Shown here in pieces: positions 50,613 through 59,548 of a DNA stretch of 64,000 bases. Position 1 is the first letter of the stretch. Each line of letters begins with the position of its first letter. Source of the stretch: an uncultured Bacillota bacterium (GTDB lineage Bacteria > Bacillota_I > Bacilli_A > RF39 > UBA660). Under the pieces are notes generated by a model. The model was not told where the DNA came from. It saw nothing but the letters and a program-made list of their open reading frames with translations, and did no database searches. Where the stretch lies: positions 1-64,000 of the forward strand of contig CANSAJ010000005.1 of NCBI GenBank assembly GCA_947644695.1, given 5' to 3'. Both the position numbers and the translations under genes were made by a program.

Positions 50613-51863
50613 ATGCCAAAATTAAAAATAACAGGTGGTAATACTTTAAGTGGAGAAATAAAAATCAGTGGTGCCAAAAACAGTGCTGTAGCTTTATTAC
50701 CTGCAGCATTACTATCAGAAAGTAAAAGTAAAATTTATAAAGTACCAAAAATTAGAGACATAGAATACTTATTAAAAATTTTAGAAGTTTTAAATTGTAC
50801 TTACAAAATAACAAACGATGAAATAGAAATAAATACTACAAAACTAAAAAACGCTCCAATTCCTGAAGAATTAAGTGAACAAATGAGAGCATCATATTAT
50901 TTTATGGGAACTCTTTTATCTAGATTTAAAAAAGTAGAAATATCTTTTCCAGGAGGCTGTAACATTGGTGCCAGACCAATTGACCTTCACATAAAAGGAT
51001 TTGAAGCATTAGGTGCTAAAGTAGAAATAATAAAAAATAAATACATAATAACTGCAGAAAGACTAATCGGTACAAAAATCACATTAGACTTTCCAAGTGT
51101 AGGTGCAACAATAAATTTAATGCTAGCAGCCACAGGCGCAGAAGGAAGAACTATAATAGAAAATGCTGCAAGAGAACCAGAAATAGTAAACGTAGCAAAC
51201 TTTTTAATAAGTATGGGATGCCAAATAACTGGAGCTGGTGAAGACACAATAATAATAAATCAATCAGAAAAAAAAGATGATGGAAAAATAGAAGTATATC
51301 CAGACAGAATAGAAGCCGCAACATATGTCATATTAGGCGCGCTTATAGGAAAAGACTTAACTATCAAAGGCTTAATAAAAGATCACATAAATGCAGTATT
51401 ACTAAAATTAAAAGAATCAGGAGTAGAATTTCTAGAAACAGAAAACTCAATAACCATATCTGCATGCTCTAATCCATTACCTATAAACATAACTACAGAA
51501 GTATTTCCAGGCTTTCCTACAGACGTACAACAACCTTTCACTGTTCTCTTAACACAAGCATGTGGAGAATCAATAATTACAGAAACAATATATGAATCAA
51601 GATTTATAAGTGCAGGATTACTAAATGAAATGGGAGCAAATACTTTTTCTAAAGGAAATATCTTAACAATAAAAGGAAAAACACCTCTCCACAGTGCTAA
51701 CTTATATGTTCCAGATCTTCGAGGAGGAGCCGCATTACTACTTGCCGCATTAACAGCAGAAGGAACATCTATATTAGACAATGTTTTATTAATATTAAGA
51801 GGATATGAAGATGTTGTAGAAAAATTAACAAATATCGGTGCTAAAATAGAAATAATCGAGTAA
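50613..51863 (+). CDS. murA: UDP-N-acetylglucosamine 1-carboxyvinyltransferase
   Basis: A 416-aa EPSP-synthase-fold enzyme performing the first committed step of peptidoglycan synthesis (enolpyruvyl transfer from PEP). The catalytic/fosfomycin-reactive Cys116 is present in FPGGCNIGARP, so the protein is predicted to be fosfomycin-sensitive. The Lys22-Asn23 pair (GAKNSAV) and the C-terminal Arg region DLRGGAALLLAAL are intact. CGGAGGATTT precedes the ATG. Confidence 0.97.
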   Translation: MPKLKITGGNTLSGEIKISGAKNSAVALLPAALLSESKSKIYKVPKIRDIEYLLKILEVLNCTYKITNDEIEINTTKLKNAPIPEELSEQMRASYYFMGTLLSRFKKVEISFPGGCNIGARPIDLHIKGFEALGAKVEIIKNKYIITAERLIGTKITLDFPSVGATINLMLAATGAEGRTIIENAAREPEIVNVANFLISMGCQITGAGEDTIIINQSEKKDDGKIEVYPDRIEAATYVILGALIGKDLTIKGLIKDHINAVLLKLKESGVEFLETENSITISACSNPLPINITTEVFPGFPTDVQQPFTVLLTQACGESIITETIYESRFISAGLLNEMGANTFSKGNILTIKGKTPLHSANLYVPDLRGGAALLLAALTAEGTSILDNVLLILRGYEDVVEKLTNIGAKIEIIE

Positions 51864-51884
51864 AATATTACGAGGAATGATAAA

Positions 51885-52607
51885 ATGAAAAAGAAGAAAC
51901 TTGTAGTATTTTTTCTTGCTTTAATACTTATTTATATAATTTATAACTTTACTTACAAAGAATCATACACATATTTAGCCATAGGAGACGATCTTGCGAA
52001 AGGTCATACACCATTTGACACATATGGAGAAGGATATCCTGATTTCGTATATGATTACTTAAAAACTAAAAATTCAACATTTATACTAAATAAAGACTTT
52101 ATAGAAGAAGACTTAAGAATAAAAGACCTACTTTCTAAACTTAAAACAAGTGAAACTTCTAATGGAAAAACATTAACTAATGCAATAAAAGAAGCTGATA
52201 TAATTACATTATCTATAGGAAGTGAAGAATTATTTAGTAAAATAAGATCTAATTACGAACTATATAAACTAAATAATCAAAAACTATTTAAATATATAGA
52301 TGAAATGATAAAAGAACTAGATCAACTTTTAACAGAAATTATTAAAATAAAAAAATCCAAGATTTATCTAGTAGGATATTATAATCCAATAGTAGATAAC
52401 TTAGACAAACAAACAGAACTTACAAGTATTTTTAACTATTTAGATGTAAAATTAAAAGCATTAGAAAAAAAACATAAAATTCATTATATATCTATATATG
52501 AGGAATTTAAACAAAAACCATATTATCTCCCTAACCCATCTCATGCATTTCCATCACTAGAAGGATACAACTATATTGCTAATGAAATAATAGAAGAATT
52601 GGATTAA
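51885..52607 (+). CDS. Membrane-anchored SGNH-hydrolase-like protein lacking the catalytic Ser
   Basis: A 240-aa protein with an N-terminal membrane anchor (residues 5-22) and an SGNH/GDSL-type fold. Block I reads AIGDDLAKG (34-40), with Asp36 where GDSL has the nucleophilic Ser. The block III position reads IGSEEL instead of GxND. Block V keeps a His (NPSHAFPSLEGY, His220) but lacks the usual Asp two or three residues before it. It is probably not an ordinary esterase. It lies 20 nt after murA and upstream of an ABC transporter, outside the membrane by topology. A structural or lipid-binding role is possible. Confidence 0.65.
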   Translation: MKKKKLVVFFLALILIYIIYNFTYKESYTYLAIGDDLAKGHTPFDTYGEGYPDFVYDYLKTKNSTFILNKDFIEEDLRIKDLLSKLKTSETSNGKTLTNAIKEADIITLSIGSEELFSKIRSNYELYKLNNQKLFKYIDEMIKELDQLLTEIIKIKKSKIYLVGYYNPIVDNLDKQTELTSIFNYLDVKLKALEKKHKIHYISIYEEFKQKPYYLPNPSHAFPSLEGYNYIANEIIEELD

Positions 52608-52667
52608 TATAATTTATTGACTTAAAAGACCTGCTTTGCTATCATTAAAACGAAATCAGGTGAAGTC

Positions 52668-54419
52668 ATAAAAAGAAAAACACAAAAAATAAATCTATTA
52701 AAAAACATAAAACGTTTATGGAAATATATTAAAACAAGTAGATTTAGTTTAATTGGTTACCTACTCGTAAGTATTACTGAAGGAATAATAGGTGCGATAC
52801 TACCTTTAATCTCAGCTAAAATAATTTTAAATCTTACAAATGGTTTAATGAATCAATTAGTACTTTCTGCACTTACTGTCTTTATAATAGATATGGTAGC
52901 TTATACTTTAGGATATCTTAAAGGATACTTTTATTACAAAATATACTTAAAAACTTTAGTTGACTTACAATATGCAATTGCTAGAGAAACTTTAAAAATA
53001 GAAATAAGTGAGATAGATAAATCTACAACAGGACTATTTATTGACAGATTAAATAATGATACTAAAGAAATATCAGGAGTATTCATGGAATACTCTTACT
53101 GGATGTCATATGTTATATCTAACTTAGGTGTACTAGTCGCAATCTTTATTTTAAATAAATATCTATTTATATATGCTGTAATAGTTTCTCTTATAATTTT
53201 TGCAATAAATAAAAAGAGACTAAGAAGACAATATGAAATAGAAAAAGACTTAAAAGTTTTACAAGAAAAAAAGACAAGTCTTACTAGCGAAATAATAAGA
53301 GGAATAAGAGATATAAAAGTTTTGAATGCTTCTAATAATGTATTAGAAAAAACTATGGCAAAAATAAAAGACGCAGCTAATGAAGAAAGTAAAAATTTAA
53401 ATGTTCACAGATCATATTTTACGTTAGAAAATTATTTTAGAGGAATAAGTGATTTCGCTCTAATATTATTCGGAATATTTTTATATAATAATAGCCTAAT
53501 AACTATACCTACATTTGTAATAATATACAATTATCAATCAAAAGTTAAAAATTTACTTATTGGCGTAGTAAACTTACTTGAATATAATAAAAAGTTTGCA
53601 CTAGCCGCTAATAGAATATTTGAAGTAATAGATAATCATAAATTTAAAAAAGAAACATTTGGTAATACTGAAGTAAATAAACTAGAAGGAAATATTAAAT
53701 TTAAAAATATTGTATTTGGATATGATAAAAATAAAAAGGTATTAAATAAATTAAATTTTGAAATAAAACCAAATGAAACAGTAGCATTCGTAGGTAAAAG
53801 TGGAGTTGGTAAATCTACTATATTTAGTTTAATAACTAAACTATATCACGCAGATTCAGGAAATATATATTTAGATAAACACAATATTAACGATTTAACT
53901 TGTGACTCTATTAGAAATAACATGTCTATAATAACTCAAAATCCATATATATTTAACTTTTCAATTAAAGAAAATATTCAACTAGCGAAAGAATCTGCAA
54001 CAATGAAAGAAATAAGAGAAGCTTGTAAAATGGCATGTATAGATGATTATATAATGTCTCTTCCAAAAAAATATAACACTATCTTAGGAGAAAATGGAGT
54101 AATTTTATCTGGAGGTCAAAAACAAAGAATAGCCATCGCAAGAGCCCTTTTAACTAAAACAGAAATAATACTATTTGATGAAGAAACAAGCGCACTTGAT
54201 AATGAAACTCAAAACGAAATACAACAAGCTATACGTAATATGAAAGGTGAATACACAATACTTATAATTGCTCATAGATTATCAACTGTAGTAGATAGTG
54301 ATAAAATATTTGTAGTTGATGAAGGAAAAGTCGTAGACAGTGGAACTCATAAAGAATTATTAAAAAAATGTGAATTTTATAGACACTTATACGAAAAAGA
54401 TTTAGAGACAAGTAAATAA
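52668..54419 (+). CDS. ABC exporter half-transporter, apparently with an ATA start
   Basis: 583 aa if begun at ATA 52668, the only start position consistent with the ribosome-binding site AGGTGA (52658-52663). The first in-frame ATG (52848) would remove the pre-helix KRLWKYIKTSRFSLIGYLL and the first membrane helix, which are typical of type I exporters. The ATPase domain is complete: Walker A GKSGVGKST, signature LSGGQKQRIAIARALL, Walker B IILFDEETSALD and H-loop AHRLS. Half-transporters of this form export lipids, peptides or drugs; the substrate is unknown. It lies 60 nt after the SGNH-like gene. Confidence 0.88.
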   Translation: MKRKTQKINLLKNIKRLWKYIKTSRFSLIGYLLVSITEGIIGAILPLISAKIILNLTNGLMNQLVLSALTVFIIDMVAYTLGYLKGYFYYKIYLKTLVDLQYAIARETLKIEISEIDKSTTGLFIDRLNNDTKEISGVFMEYSYWMSYVISNLGVLVAIFILNKYLFIYAVIVSLIIFAINKKRLRRQYEIEKDLKVLQEKKTSLTSEIIRGIRDIKVLNASNNVLEKTMAKIKDAANEESKNLNVHRSYFTLENYFRGISDFALILFGIFLYNNSLITIPTFVIIYNYQSKVKNLLIGVVNLLEYNKKFALAANRIFEVIDNHKFKKETFGNTEVNKLEGNIKFKNIVFGYDKNKKVLNKLNFEIKPNETVAFVGKSGVGKSTIFSLITKLYHADSGNIYLDKHNINDLTCDSIRNNMSIITQNPYIFNFSIKENIQLAKESATMKEIREACKMACIDDYIMSLPKKYNTILGENGVILSGGQKQRIAIARALLTKTEIILFDEETSALDNETQNEIQQAIRNMKGEYTILIIAHRLSTVVDSDKIFVVDEGKVVDSGTHKELLKKCEFYRHLYEKDLETSK

Positions 54420-54444
54420 AAAAGAGTTTAATAACTCTCATAAG

Positions 54445-54469
54445 ACACTAATTAAAATAGTGTTTTTTT
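54445..54469 (+). terminator. Terminator of the ABC transporter gene
   Basis: ACACTA / TAGTGT with a 7-nt loop and seven T. A second hairpin, AGAGTT / AACTCT, lies just before it (54423-54436). Confidence 0.8.
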
Positions 54470-54478
54470 ATATCTAAT

Positions 54479-55559
54479 TTAATTTCTAATATAAGCCTCT
54501 AAAAATAAATTAATGTCTCCGTCCAATACACCACTCACATCGCTAGTCTCAATACCAGTTCTTAAATCTTTAACCATATTATATGGTTGCATTACATAGT
54601 TTCTTATTTGACTTCCAAAATTAACATCCATAACAGAACCCTTCAAAGCATTAATTTTTTCATCTATTGTTTGCTTTTCTAATAAAAATAATTTACCTTT
54701 TAAAATCTCTAAAGCTTTCTCTTTATTCTTAATTTGACTTCTCTCATTTTGACAAGTTACAACTATATTTGTAGGAATATGTGTAATTCTAACTGCCGAA
54801 TCTGTAGTATTAACACTCTGTCCACCAGCTCCACTACTTCTAAAAACATCTATTCTCAAATCTTCTTCTTTAACATCTATTTCTACTTTAGTATTAATTT
54901 CAGGCGTAACCAAAACAGATGCAAATGAAGTATGCCTTCTCTTATTTGAATCAAAAGGACTTATCCTAACTAAACGATGAACTCCAGTTTCCCCTTTTAA
55001 AAAACCAAAAGAATTTAAACCTTTAACATGTATAAAAACACCTTTAATCCCAACTTCTTCACCTGGCTGTTCACTAATAATCTCATATTTATAATTATTC
55101 TTTTCAAGATATCTAACATACATTCTTTTAATCATATTAGCCCAGTCGTTACTCTCAGTACCCCCGGCCCCACTATGAATTTCAATATATGCATTATTTT
55201 TATCAAATTCACCAGATAATAAGATTTCCGTTTTAAGAGTTTCTATGTTTTTTTCTATAACGCTAATATCCTTTTCTATTTCCTTATAATCATTATCACT
55301 TAAATCCATATCTATAAGAATTAAATCGTCTTCAATCATATTATTAGTCAAATCGAATAATGAAACACTAGATTTTAAACTAGATATTTCACTCATAACT
55401 TCACTTGAGTCTTCCCTATTCCAAAAACTCTCATCCCTACTCTCTTTTTCTAATAACAAAATTCTTTCTTTCTTATTATCGTAGTCAAAGTGACCTCCTA
55501 AAAGATTCTGTTTTTTCTTTAAATTCTTCTAACATATTTTTTAAATTTTTCTTATCCAT
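54479..55559 (-). CDS. prfB: Peptide chain release factor 2, with programmed +1 frameshift
   Basis: 359 aa when read through the frameshift. ATG 55559 opens MDKKNLKNMLEEFKEKTESF; after RRSL the frame meets TGA (55487-55485) and must shift +1 to continue DYDNKKERILLLEKESRDES. The release-factor domain has the SPF motif (ISPFDSNKRRHTSF, for UGA and UAA) and GGQ ([16 protein letters not shown]). The intact frameshift shows UGA is a stop in this organism and that RF2 autoregulates. The start is 2 nt from the pduL stop. The gene is not next to secA. Confidence 0.96.
55484..55499 (-). promoter_or_regulatory. RF2 programmed frameshift element
   Basis: Read leftward, AGGAGG-TCA-CTT-TGA-C: an internal Shine-Dalgarno 3 nt before the slippery CTT, then the UGA stop followed by C, the same arrangement as in E. 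coli prfB. Confidence 0.95.
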
Positions 55560-55561
55560 AA

Positions 55562-56131
55562 CTATTCTCCCTTAATAACTTCTACTTCGTCTCCATTTTT
55601 AAGCCCCATCGCATTAGCTTCATCCATATCTAAATGAAGTTCTAAATTATAATTATCTTTAGCTTTAACTAAAACCTTATCAAGTCTTCCGCCTCTGTCA
55701 CCACTCACTAAAACACTAACTTCATCTCCATCATAAAGTCCGTATTCATCTTGTTTTTCACTATTAATATGTATATGTCTATTCGCAATAATACAAGAAT
55801 TCTTGCATAGTAATTCCTTATCTCCATTAACAAGTATAACATCTAATGCTCCATCAAAGTTCTTGCTCATCCTAACTGGTGGCTTTAACCCTAAAAAGTA
55901 TGCATCTGTTATACTGATTTCTACTTGTGTTTTATCTCTGAAAGGTCCTATTAATCTTACATTTTTAAGTATATTTTTATCTGTTTTAATATCTACAACT
56001 AAACTAGAAGCAAATTCACCATTTTGAGATAATTCCTTTAAAACTGGCAAATCAGAATCACCAAAAAGTAACTTAAAATCTTCTTTAGAAAAATGAACAT
56101 GCCTATTACTCACTCCTACTTTTACTTTCAT
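55562..56131 (-). CDS. pduL: PduL-type phosphotransacylase
   Basis: A 189-aa phosphate acyltransferase of the PduL fold, two similar beta-barrel halves. Zinc-ligand histidines are in VSNRHVHFSKED and IANRHIHINSE; also visible are VRLIGPFRDKTQVEIS and the C-terminal LHLDMDEANAMGL. It interconverts acyl-CoA and acyl-phosphate, here probably acetyl, in place of Pta. No microcompartment genes are near and there is no N-terminal encapsulation peptide, so it is cytosolic. GAGGTG precedes ATG 56131; the TTG extension is rejected. Confidence 0.93.
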   Translation of the reverse strand: MKVKVGVSNRHVHFSKEDFKLLFGDSDLPVLKELSQNGEFASSLVVDIKTDKNILKNVRLIGPFRDKTQVEISITDAYFLGLKPPVRMSKNFDGALDVILVNGDKELLCKNSCIIANRHIHINSEKQDEYGLYDGDEVSVLVSGDRGGRLDKVLVKAKDNYNLELHLDMDEANAMGLKNGDEVEVIKGE

Positions 56132-56275
56132 AACGTCACACCTCAATATTATTATATAATAAAAGTATCTATTTTTTAAGTCTTAGGATACACATGGTAA
56201 AAAACTTGTTAATTTTAACCTATTCTCTATTCTATTTTTAAAAATATTGAATATTCTATAATAGGAGTGATTTAT

Positions 56276-56602
56276 ATGAATGGAAGTTATTACAAGAGTC
56301 CAATGTTTCCTGGTGATTCATCTTATGAAAGAGATACACAAAGTCCAGAAGAATTACCTAACTTAGCAATGGAACAAAGTTACATAGAAAACATCTTACG
56401 TCTCAATAAAGGAAAAAAAGTAACAGTATACATGAGTTTCTCAGATTCAATTAACTGGAGAGATAAGATATTTACAGGAATAATTGAACAAGCAGGAAGA
56501 GACCATTTAATCCTAAGTGATCCAGAAACAGGAAAATGGTTTATGTTATTAATGATATACTTAGATTATGTAGAATTTAATGATAGAATAAATTACAGAT
56601 AA
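56276..56602 (+). CDS. gerQ: Spore coat protein GerQ
   Basis: A 108-aa protein with the GerQ core: MEQSYIENILRLNKGKKVTV, then FTGIIEQAGRDHLILSDPETGKW and MIYLDYVEFN. In Bacillus GerQ is cross-linked into the coat by transglutaminase Tgl and is needed to localise the cortex-lytic enzyme CwlJ. AGGAGTGAT places the start at ATG 56276. The short N-terminal part lacks the long Gln-rich tract of Bacillus GerQ. Confidence 0.9.
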   Translation: MNGSYYKSPMFPGDSSYERDTQSPEELPNLAMEQSYIENILRLNKGKKVTVYMSFSDSINWRDKIFTGIIEQAGRDHLILSDPETGKWFMLLMIYLDYVEFNDRINYR

Positions 56603-56607
56603 AGTGT

Positions 56608-56644
56608 AAAGGGTAAAAATTACTAAAGATTTTTGCCTTTTATT
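56608..56644 (+). terminator. Terminator of gerQ
   Basis: AAAGGGTAAAAAT pairs with ATTTTTGCCTTT (one internal mismatch), 8-nt loop, followed by TATTATG. Confidence 0.6.
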
Positions 56645-56661
56645 ATGTTAAAATATTACTT

Positions 56662-57876
56662 ATGAAAAGAATAGTATTTATAATTTTAACTTTAATTTTA
56701 TTATTTCCACATAATCTATTTGCATTAGAATTTAGTGATTTAGATTCAGAAAAAGTATTGATATATAACAAAGATGAAGACAAGATTCTTTATGAAAAAA
56801 ATATAGATGAAGTTACAAGTATAGCAAGTTTAACAAAAATGATGACCACTTTAGTATCTATAGAAAAAATAAAAGATTTAGAAAAAGAAGTAACTATAAC
56901 AAAAGAAATGTTAGAAGACGTACCATGGGACGCAAGTACTGCAGGATTAGAAGTGGGAGATATTTTAACTTATGAAGACTTACTTTATGCTAGTATGTTA
57001 CCTTCAGGAGCAGATGCTACCAATAGCCTTGCAATTAGTCTAACAGGCTCTATAGATAATTTTGTAGAAGAAATGAACAAAAAAGCAAAAGAATTAAAAC
57101 TAGAAAAAACACACTTTGTTAATACGACAGGATATGATGAAACAGGGCATTATTCTACTGCAAGAGAAATACTAACAATATTAAATTATGCTTTAGAAAA
57201 TGAAACATTTAAAGAAATATTTACAACTAGAAATTATACAACAAACAATGGACTAAAACTAGAAGCTACTATAGAATCATATAATAAAAGACTAAACAAT
57301 GATCTTTCATACATTATTGGTAGTAAAACTGGATATACAGACGATGCAGGTCAATGTTTAGTTGCACTTTCAAATATTGATGACACTAATATAATAACAA
57401 TAACTATAAATGCACCTTACTCTTATGAAAGACCAGGAAATATAATAGATATGACTAAACTTTATGAAACATTAAAAGAAAAATACACAAAAGTAAATAT
57501 TATAACAGAAGACCAAATCCTAATAAGTTTAGAAACAAAATATGCAAAAGAAGATACAATAGATTTAAACTCACAAAAAAACATACCAATCTATATAGAA
57601 AAACCTTTTAATGAAGATTTATTAGAAATAAAATATGAAGGAGAAGAAATAATAAAAAGTTCTACAGCAAAAGGAACAGAAGTAGGAAAAATAAAAATAT
57701 ATTATGATGGAGAATTAATAGAAGAACTTCCAGGGATAACATCTAGTAATTTAAATTTTAGTATAATAAAATATTTAAAAGAAAATATTATTCTTTACAT
57801 TTCTCTTATAATATTATTAATAATAGGCTTAAAAATTATAAAAAAGCCAAAAAAGAAATTGACAAACAGGATATAA
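56662..57876 (+). CDS. D-alanyl-D-alanine carboxypeptidase (S11 family)
   Basis: A 404-aa low-molecular-weight PBP. It has a signal peptide (1-22), the catalytic SLTK (SIASLTKMMTTL), SGAD at the SxN position (MLPSGADATNS) and KTG (IIGSKTGYTDDAG). After the catalytic domain come a PBP5-type beta domain and a C-terminal membrane helix with a Lys-rich tail, where the classical enzymes have an amphipathic helix. It trims pentapeptide side chains. Its place after gerQ suggests, without proving, a spore-cortex role such as that of DacF. Confidence 0.9.
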   Translation: MKRIVFIILTLILLFPHNLFALEFSDLDSEKVLIYNKDEDKILYEKNIDEVTSIASLTKMMTTLVSIEKIKDLEKEVTITKEMLEDVPWDASTAGLEVGDILTYEDLLYASMLPSGADATNSLAISLTGSIDNFVEEMNKKAKELKLEKTHFVNTTGYDETGHYSTAREILTILNYALENETFKEIFTTRNYTTNNGLKLEATIESYNKRLNNDLSYIIGSKTGYTDDAGQCLVALSNIDDTNIITITINAPYSYERPGNIIDMTKLYETLKEKYTKVNIITEDQILISLETKYAKEDTIDLNSQKNIPIYIEKPFNEDLLEIKYEGEEIIKSSTAKGTEVGKIKIYYDGELIEELPGITSSNLNFSIIKYLKENIILYISLIILLIIGLKIIKKPKKKLTNRI

Positions 57877-57909
57877 TATGGTACCATTATAAACATTAAG
57901 GGGGAAATA

Positions 57910-58422
57910 ATGAAAAATAAAGAAAAATTAGCATTAATATTATCAGGATTAATAACACTAAACACACTTGGAGGATGTAGCATTCAAAATCAAAGTATGC
58001 AAGCATATAATAAATTACCAGAAGCAAAAACTATAGATACTACTAATAATTTAAAACCATCTCCAAAAATTAGAGGAAAAGTTAATCTAACCAAACCAAT
58101 ATATACAGTAAATACTATATTAGCATCAGTTATATACAACGAAAATGGAGATATCGAATACCGTGCACCAGAGGGATGTGTATTAATTGGAAATATGGCT
58201 TATCAAGTAGTGGTTGAAATATCATATACATATCCAGCTTTAAAAACTATAAATGAAAATGGTACAATTAATTATTCCGCACCATATGGAGGAACATTAA
58301 GTGGATCCAGTGTTATTGTAACTAATCGTGAAATACTTGGACCTGATAAGACTAGAGAATATCTAGAAGAAAATGGATATATACAAAAAGAAGATGCAAT
58401 ATTAGTAAAAATACCAAACTAA
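57910..58422 (+). CDS. Lipoprotein with a duplicated NENG-YxAP motif
   Basis: A 170-aa predicted lipoprotein: signal sequence with lipobox LGGC (Cys23). Two related segments occur, NENGDIEYRAPEGCVLIG (about 77-94) and NENGTINYSAPYGGTLSG (about 119-136), so the mature domain seems to be a tandem repeat. No known family recognised. The spacer before it holds TTGACA (57859-57864) and a perfect palindrome ATGGTACCAT (57878-57887) in the -10 region that could be an operator. It ends at a terminator shared with the convergent gene. Confidence 0.65.
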   Translation: MKNKEKLALILSGLITLNTLGGCSIQNQSMQAYNKLPEAKTIDTTNNLKPSPKIRGKVNLTKPIYTVNTILASVIYNENGDIEYRAPEGCVLIGNMAYQVVVEISYTYPALKTINENGTINYSAPYGGTLSGSSVIVTNREILGPDKTREYLEENGYIQKEDAILVKIPN

Positions 58423-58442
58423 GAATGACTAAGTTCATTCTT
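58421..58442. terminator. Terminator between the lipoprotein and ART-like genes
   Basis: AAGAATGA / TCATTCTT stem, 6-nt loop, then TTTTATATT rightward. It overlaps the lipoprotein stop codon. Confidence 0.75.
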
Positions 58443-58456
58443 TTTATATTGTCAAT

Positions 58457-59395
58457 TTATTGTTTAAAAGAATTACCAACCTTTCCTTCAATACTATTCT
58501 CAATTATTGAATTATTTGCAAATACATATAGATCTTTAGCTATTTCAGAAAAATCTCTTGTATCATTTAAAAATTTTATTCTCATTTGTTCACTTAATTC
58601 TTCGGAACACTGAAATCTATTTGATAAATTATCAATTAAATATGAGATTTTCTCCTCTTTTGATTTATCTAAAAATTCTAAGCTATCATTTAAATACGGT
58701 ACCAATTCAGGATAAACGTTAGAAATAGAAATGACTATTGATTTTAAATACTGTTCTCTATCAGGATACACTGCTTGCTTAATCACTGCATTATTAAACA
58801 AATCTATTAAATCTTCTTTTTTATAAGGCTCTGCATTTAAATTCAAACTAGCCATTCTAGCATTAACCTTCTCTATTAAATATGGATGTAATAATACTAT
58901 TCTTTCAAAAGATTTTTTAGTTAAATGACTATTGTATTTTATTTCTCTATCAATTAAATCGGAACTATCTTGTGGTATTTCTTTTGGCTTATTTGGATAC
59001 ATAAATAATTTAATCTTTCCCTCGGCCGCTAACTTTTTAATAGCATCATAAACATTTGGAATAAATTCTTCACTAATGATATCAACGCTTACTTCAGAAA
59101 CAACTTCAGAAAATCCTGTTTTGATATCCTTAAATGTTGAATCACTTAAAGTATATATAGAAGAACTATTACTAAACATAGTGTTAAATGCTTCAGGAAT
59201 TCTTTCCACAATTTGCCATGGTTCATTACCATTATTCCTAAATAAAGCATGTACACAATCATCGCCACATCTACTAGAAAAAATAATTGCTAATTCTTTA
59301 TAAATTGTAGCATACACATAATTACCATGTGTCGAATTATGTGGTTCAAGCCTCCTAATTCCCCTATTCTTACTACCATGATATACTTCTCCCAT
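58457..59395 (-). CDS. Uncharacterised protein with an ART-like N-terminus
   Basis: A 312-aa protein without signal peptide or membrane helix. Residues 4-40, YHGSKNRGIRRLEPHN...GNYVYATIYKELAIIFSS, follow the H-G...Y-AT...A pattern seen at the start of ADP-ribosyltransferase-like folds (a His-Gly strand followed by a Tyr/Ser strand). The remaining 270 residues are mainly helical and unknown. It is transcribed toward the origin, between sporulation/wall genes and rplI. ART-type activity, toxin or regulator status are all unproven; only the pattern is seen. Confidence 0.5.
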   Translation of the reverse strand: MGEVYHGSKNRGIRRLEPHNSTHGNYVYATIYKELAIIFSSRCGDDCVHALFRNNGNEPWQIVERIPEAFNTMFSNSSSIYTLSDSTFKDIKTGFSEVVSEVSVDIISEEFIPNVYDAIKKLAAEGKIKLFMYPNKPKEIPQDSSDLIDREIKYNSHLTKKSFERIVLLHPYLIEKVNARMASLNLNAEPYKKEDLIDLFNNAVIKQAVYPDREQYLKSIVISISNVYPELVPYLNDSLEFLDKSKEEKISYLIDNLSNRFQCSEELSEQMRIKFLNDTRDFSEIAKDLYVFANNSIIENSIEGKVGNSFKQ

Positions 59396-59503
59396 ATAAA
59401 ATTACCTCATTTTTAAGTTTATATAATTATATCATAACTTTTATTATTTACATAAAAATTCCTAATAAATAAGCCTTAAATTTAGTTTGCTTTACATAGA
59501 ATT

Positions 59504-59531
59504 TTGCATTTTATCATATTTGTGGTATAAT
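59504..59531 (+). promoter_or_regulatory. Promoter of the rplI-dnaB run
   Basis: TTGCAT, 16 nt, TATAAT with an extended -10 (TGGTATAAT). Confidence 0.7.
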
Positions 59532-59548
59532 TAACAGACGGAGGATTT

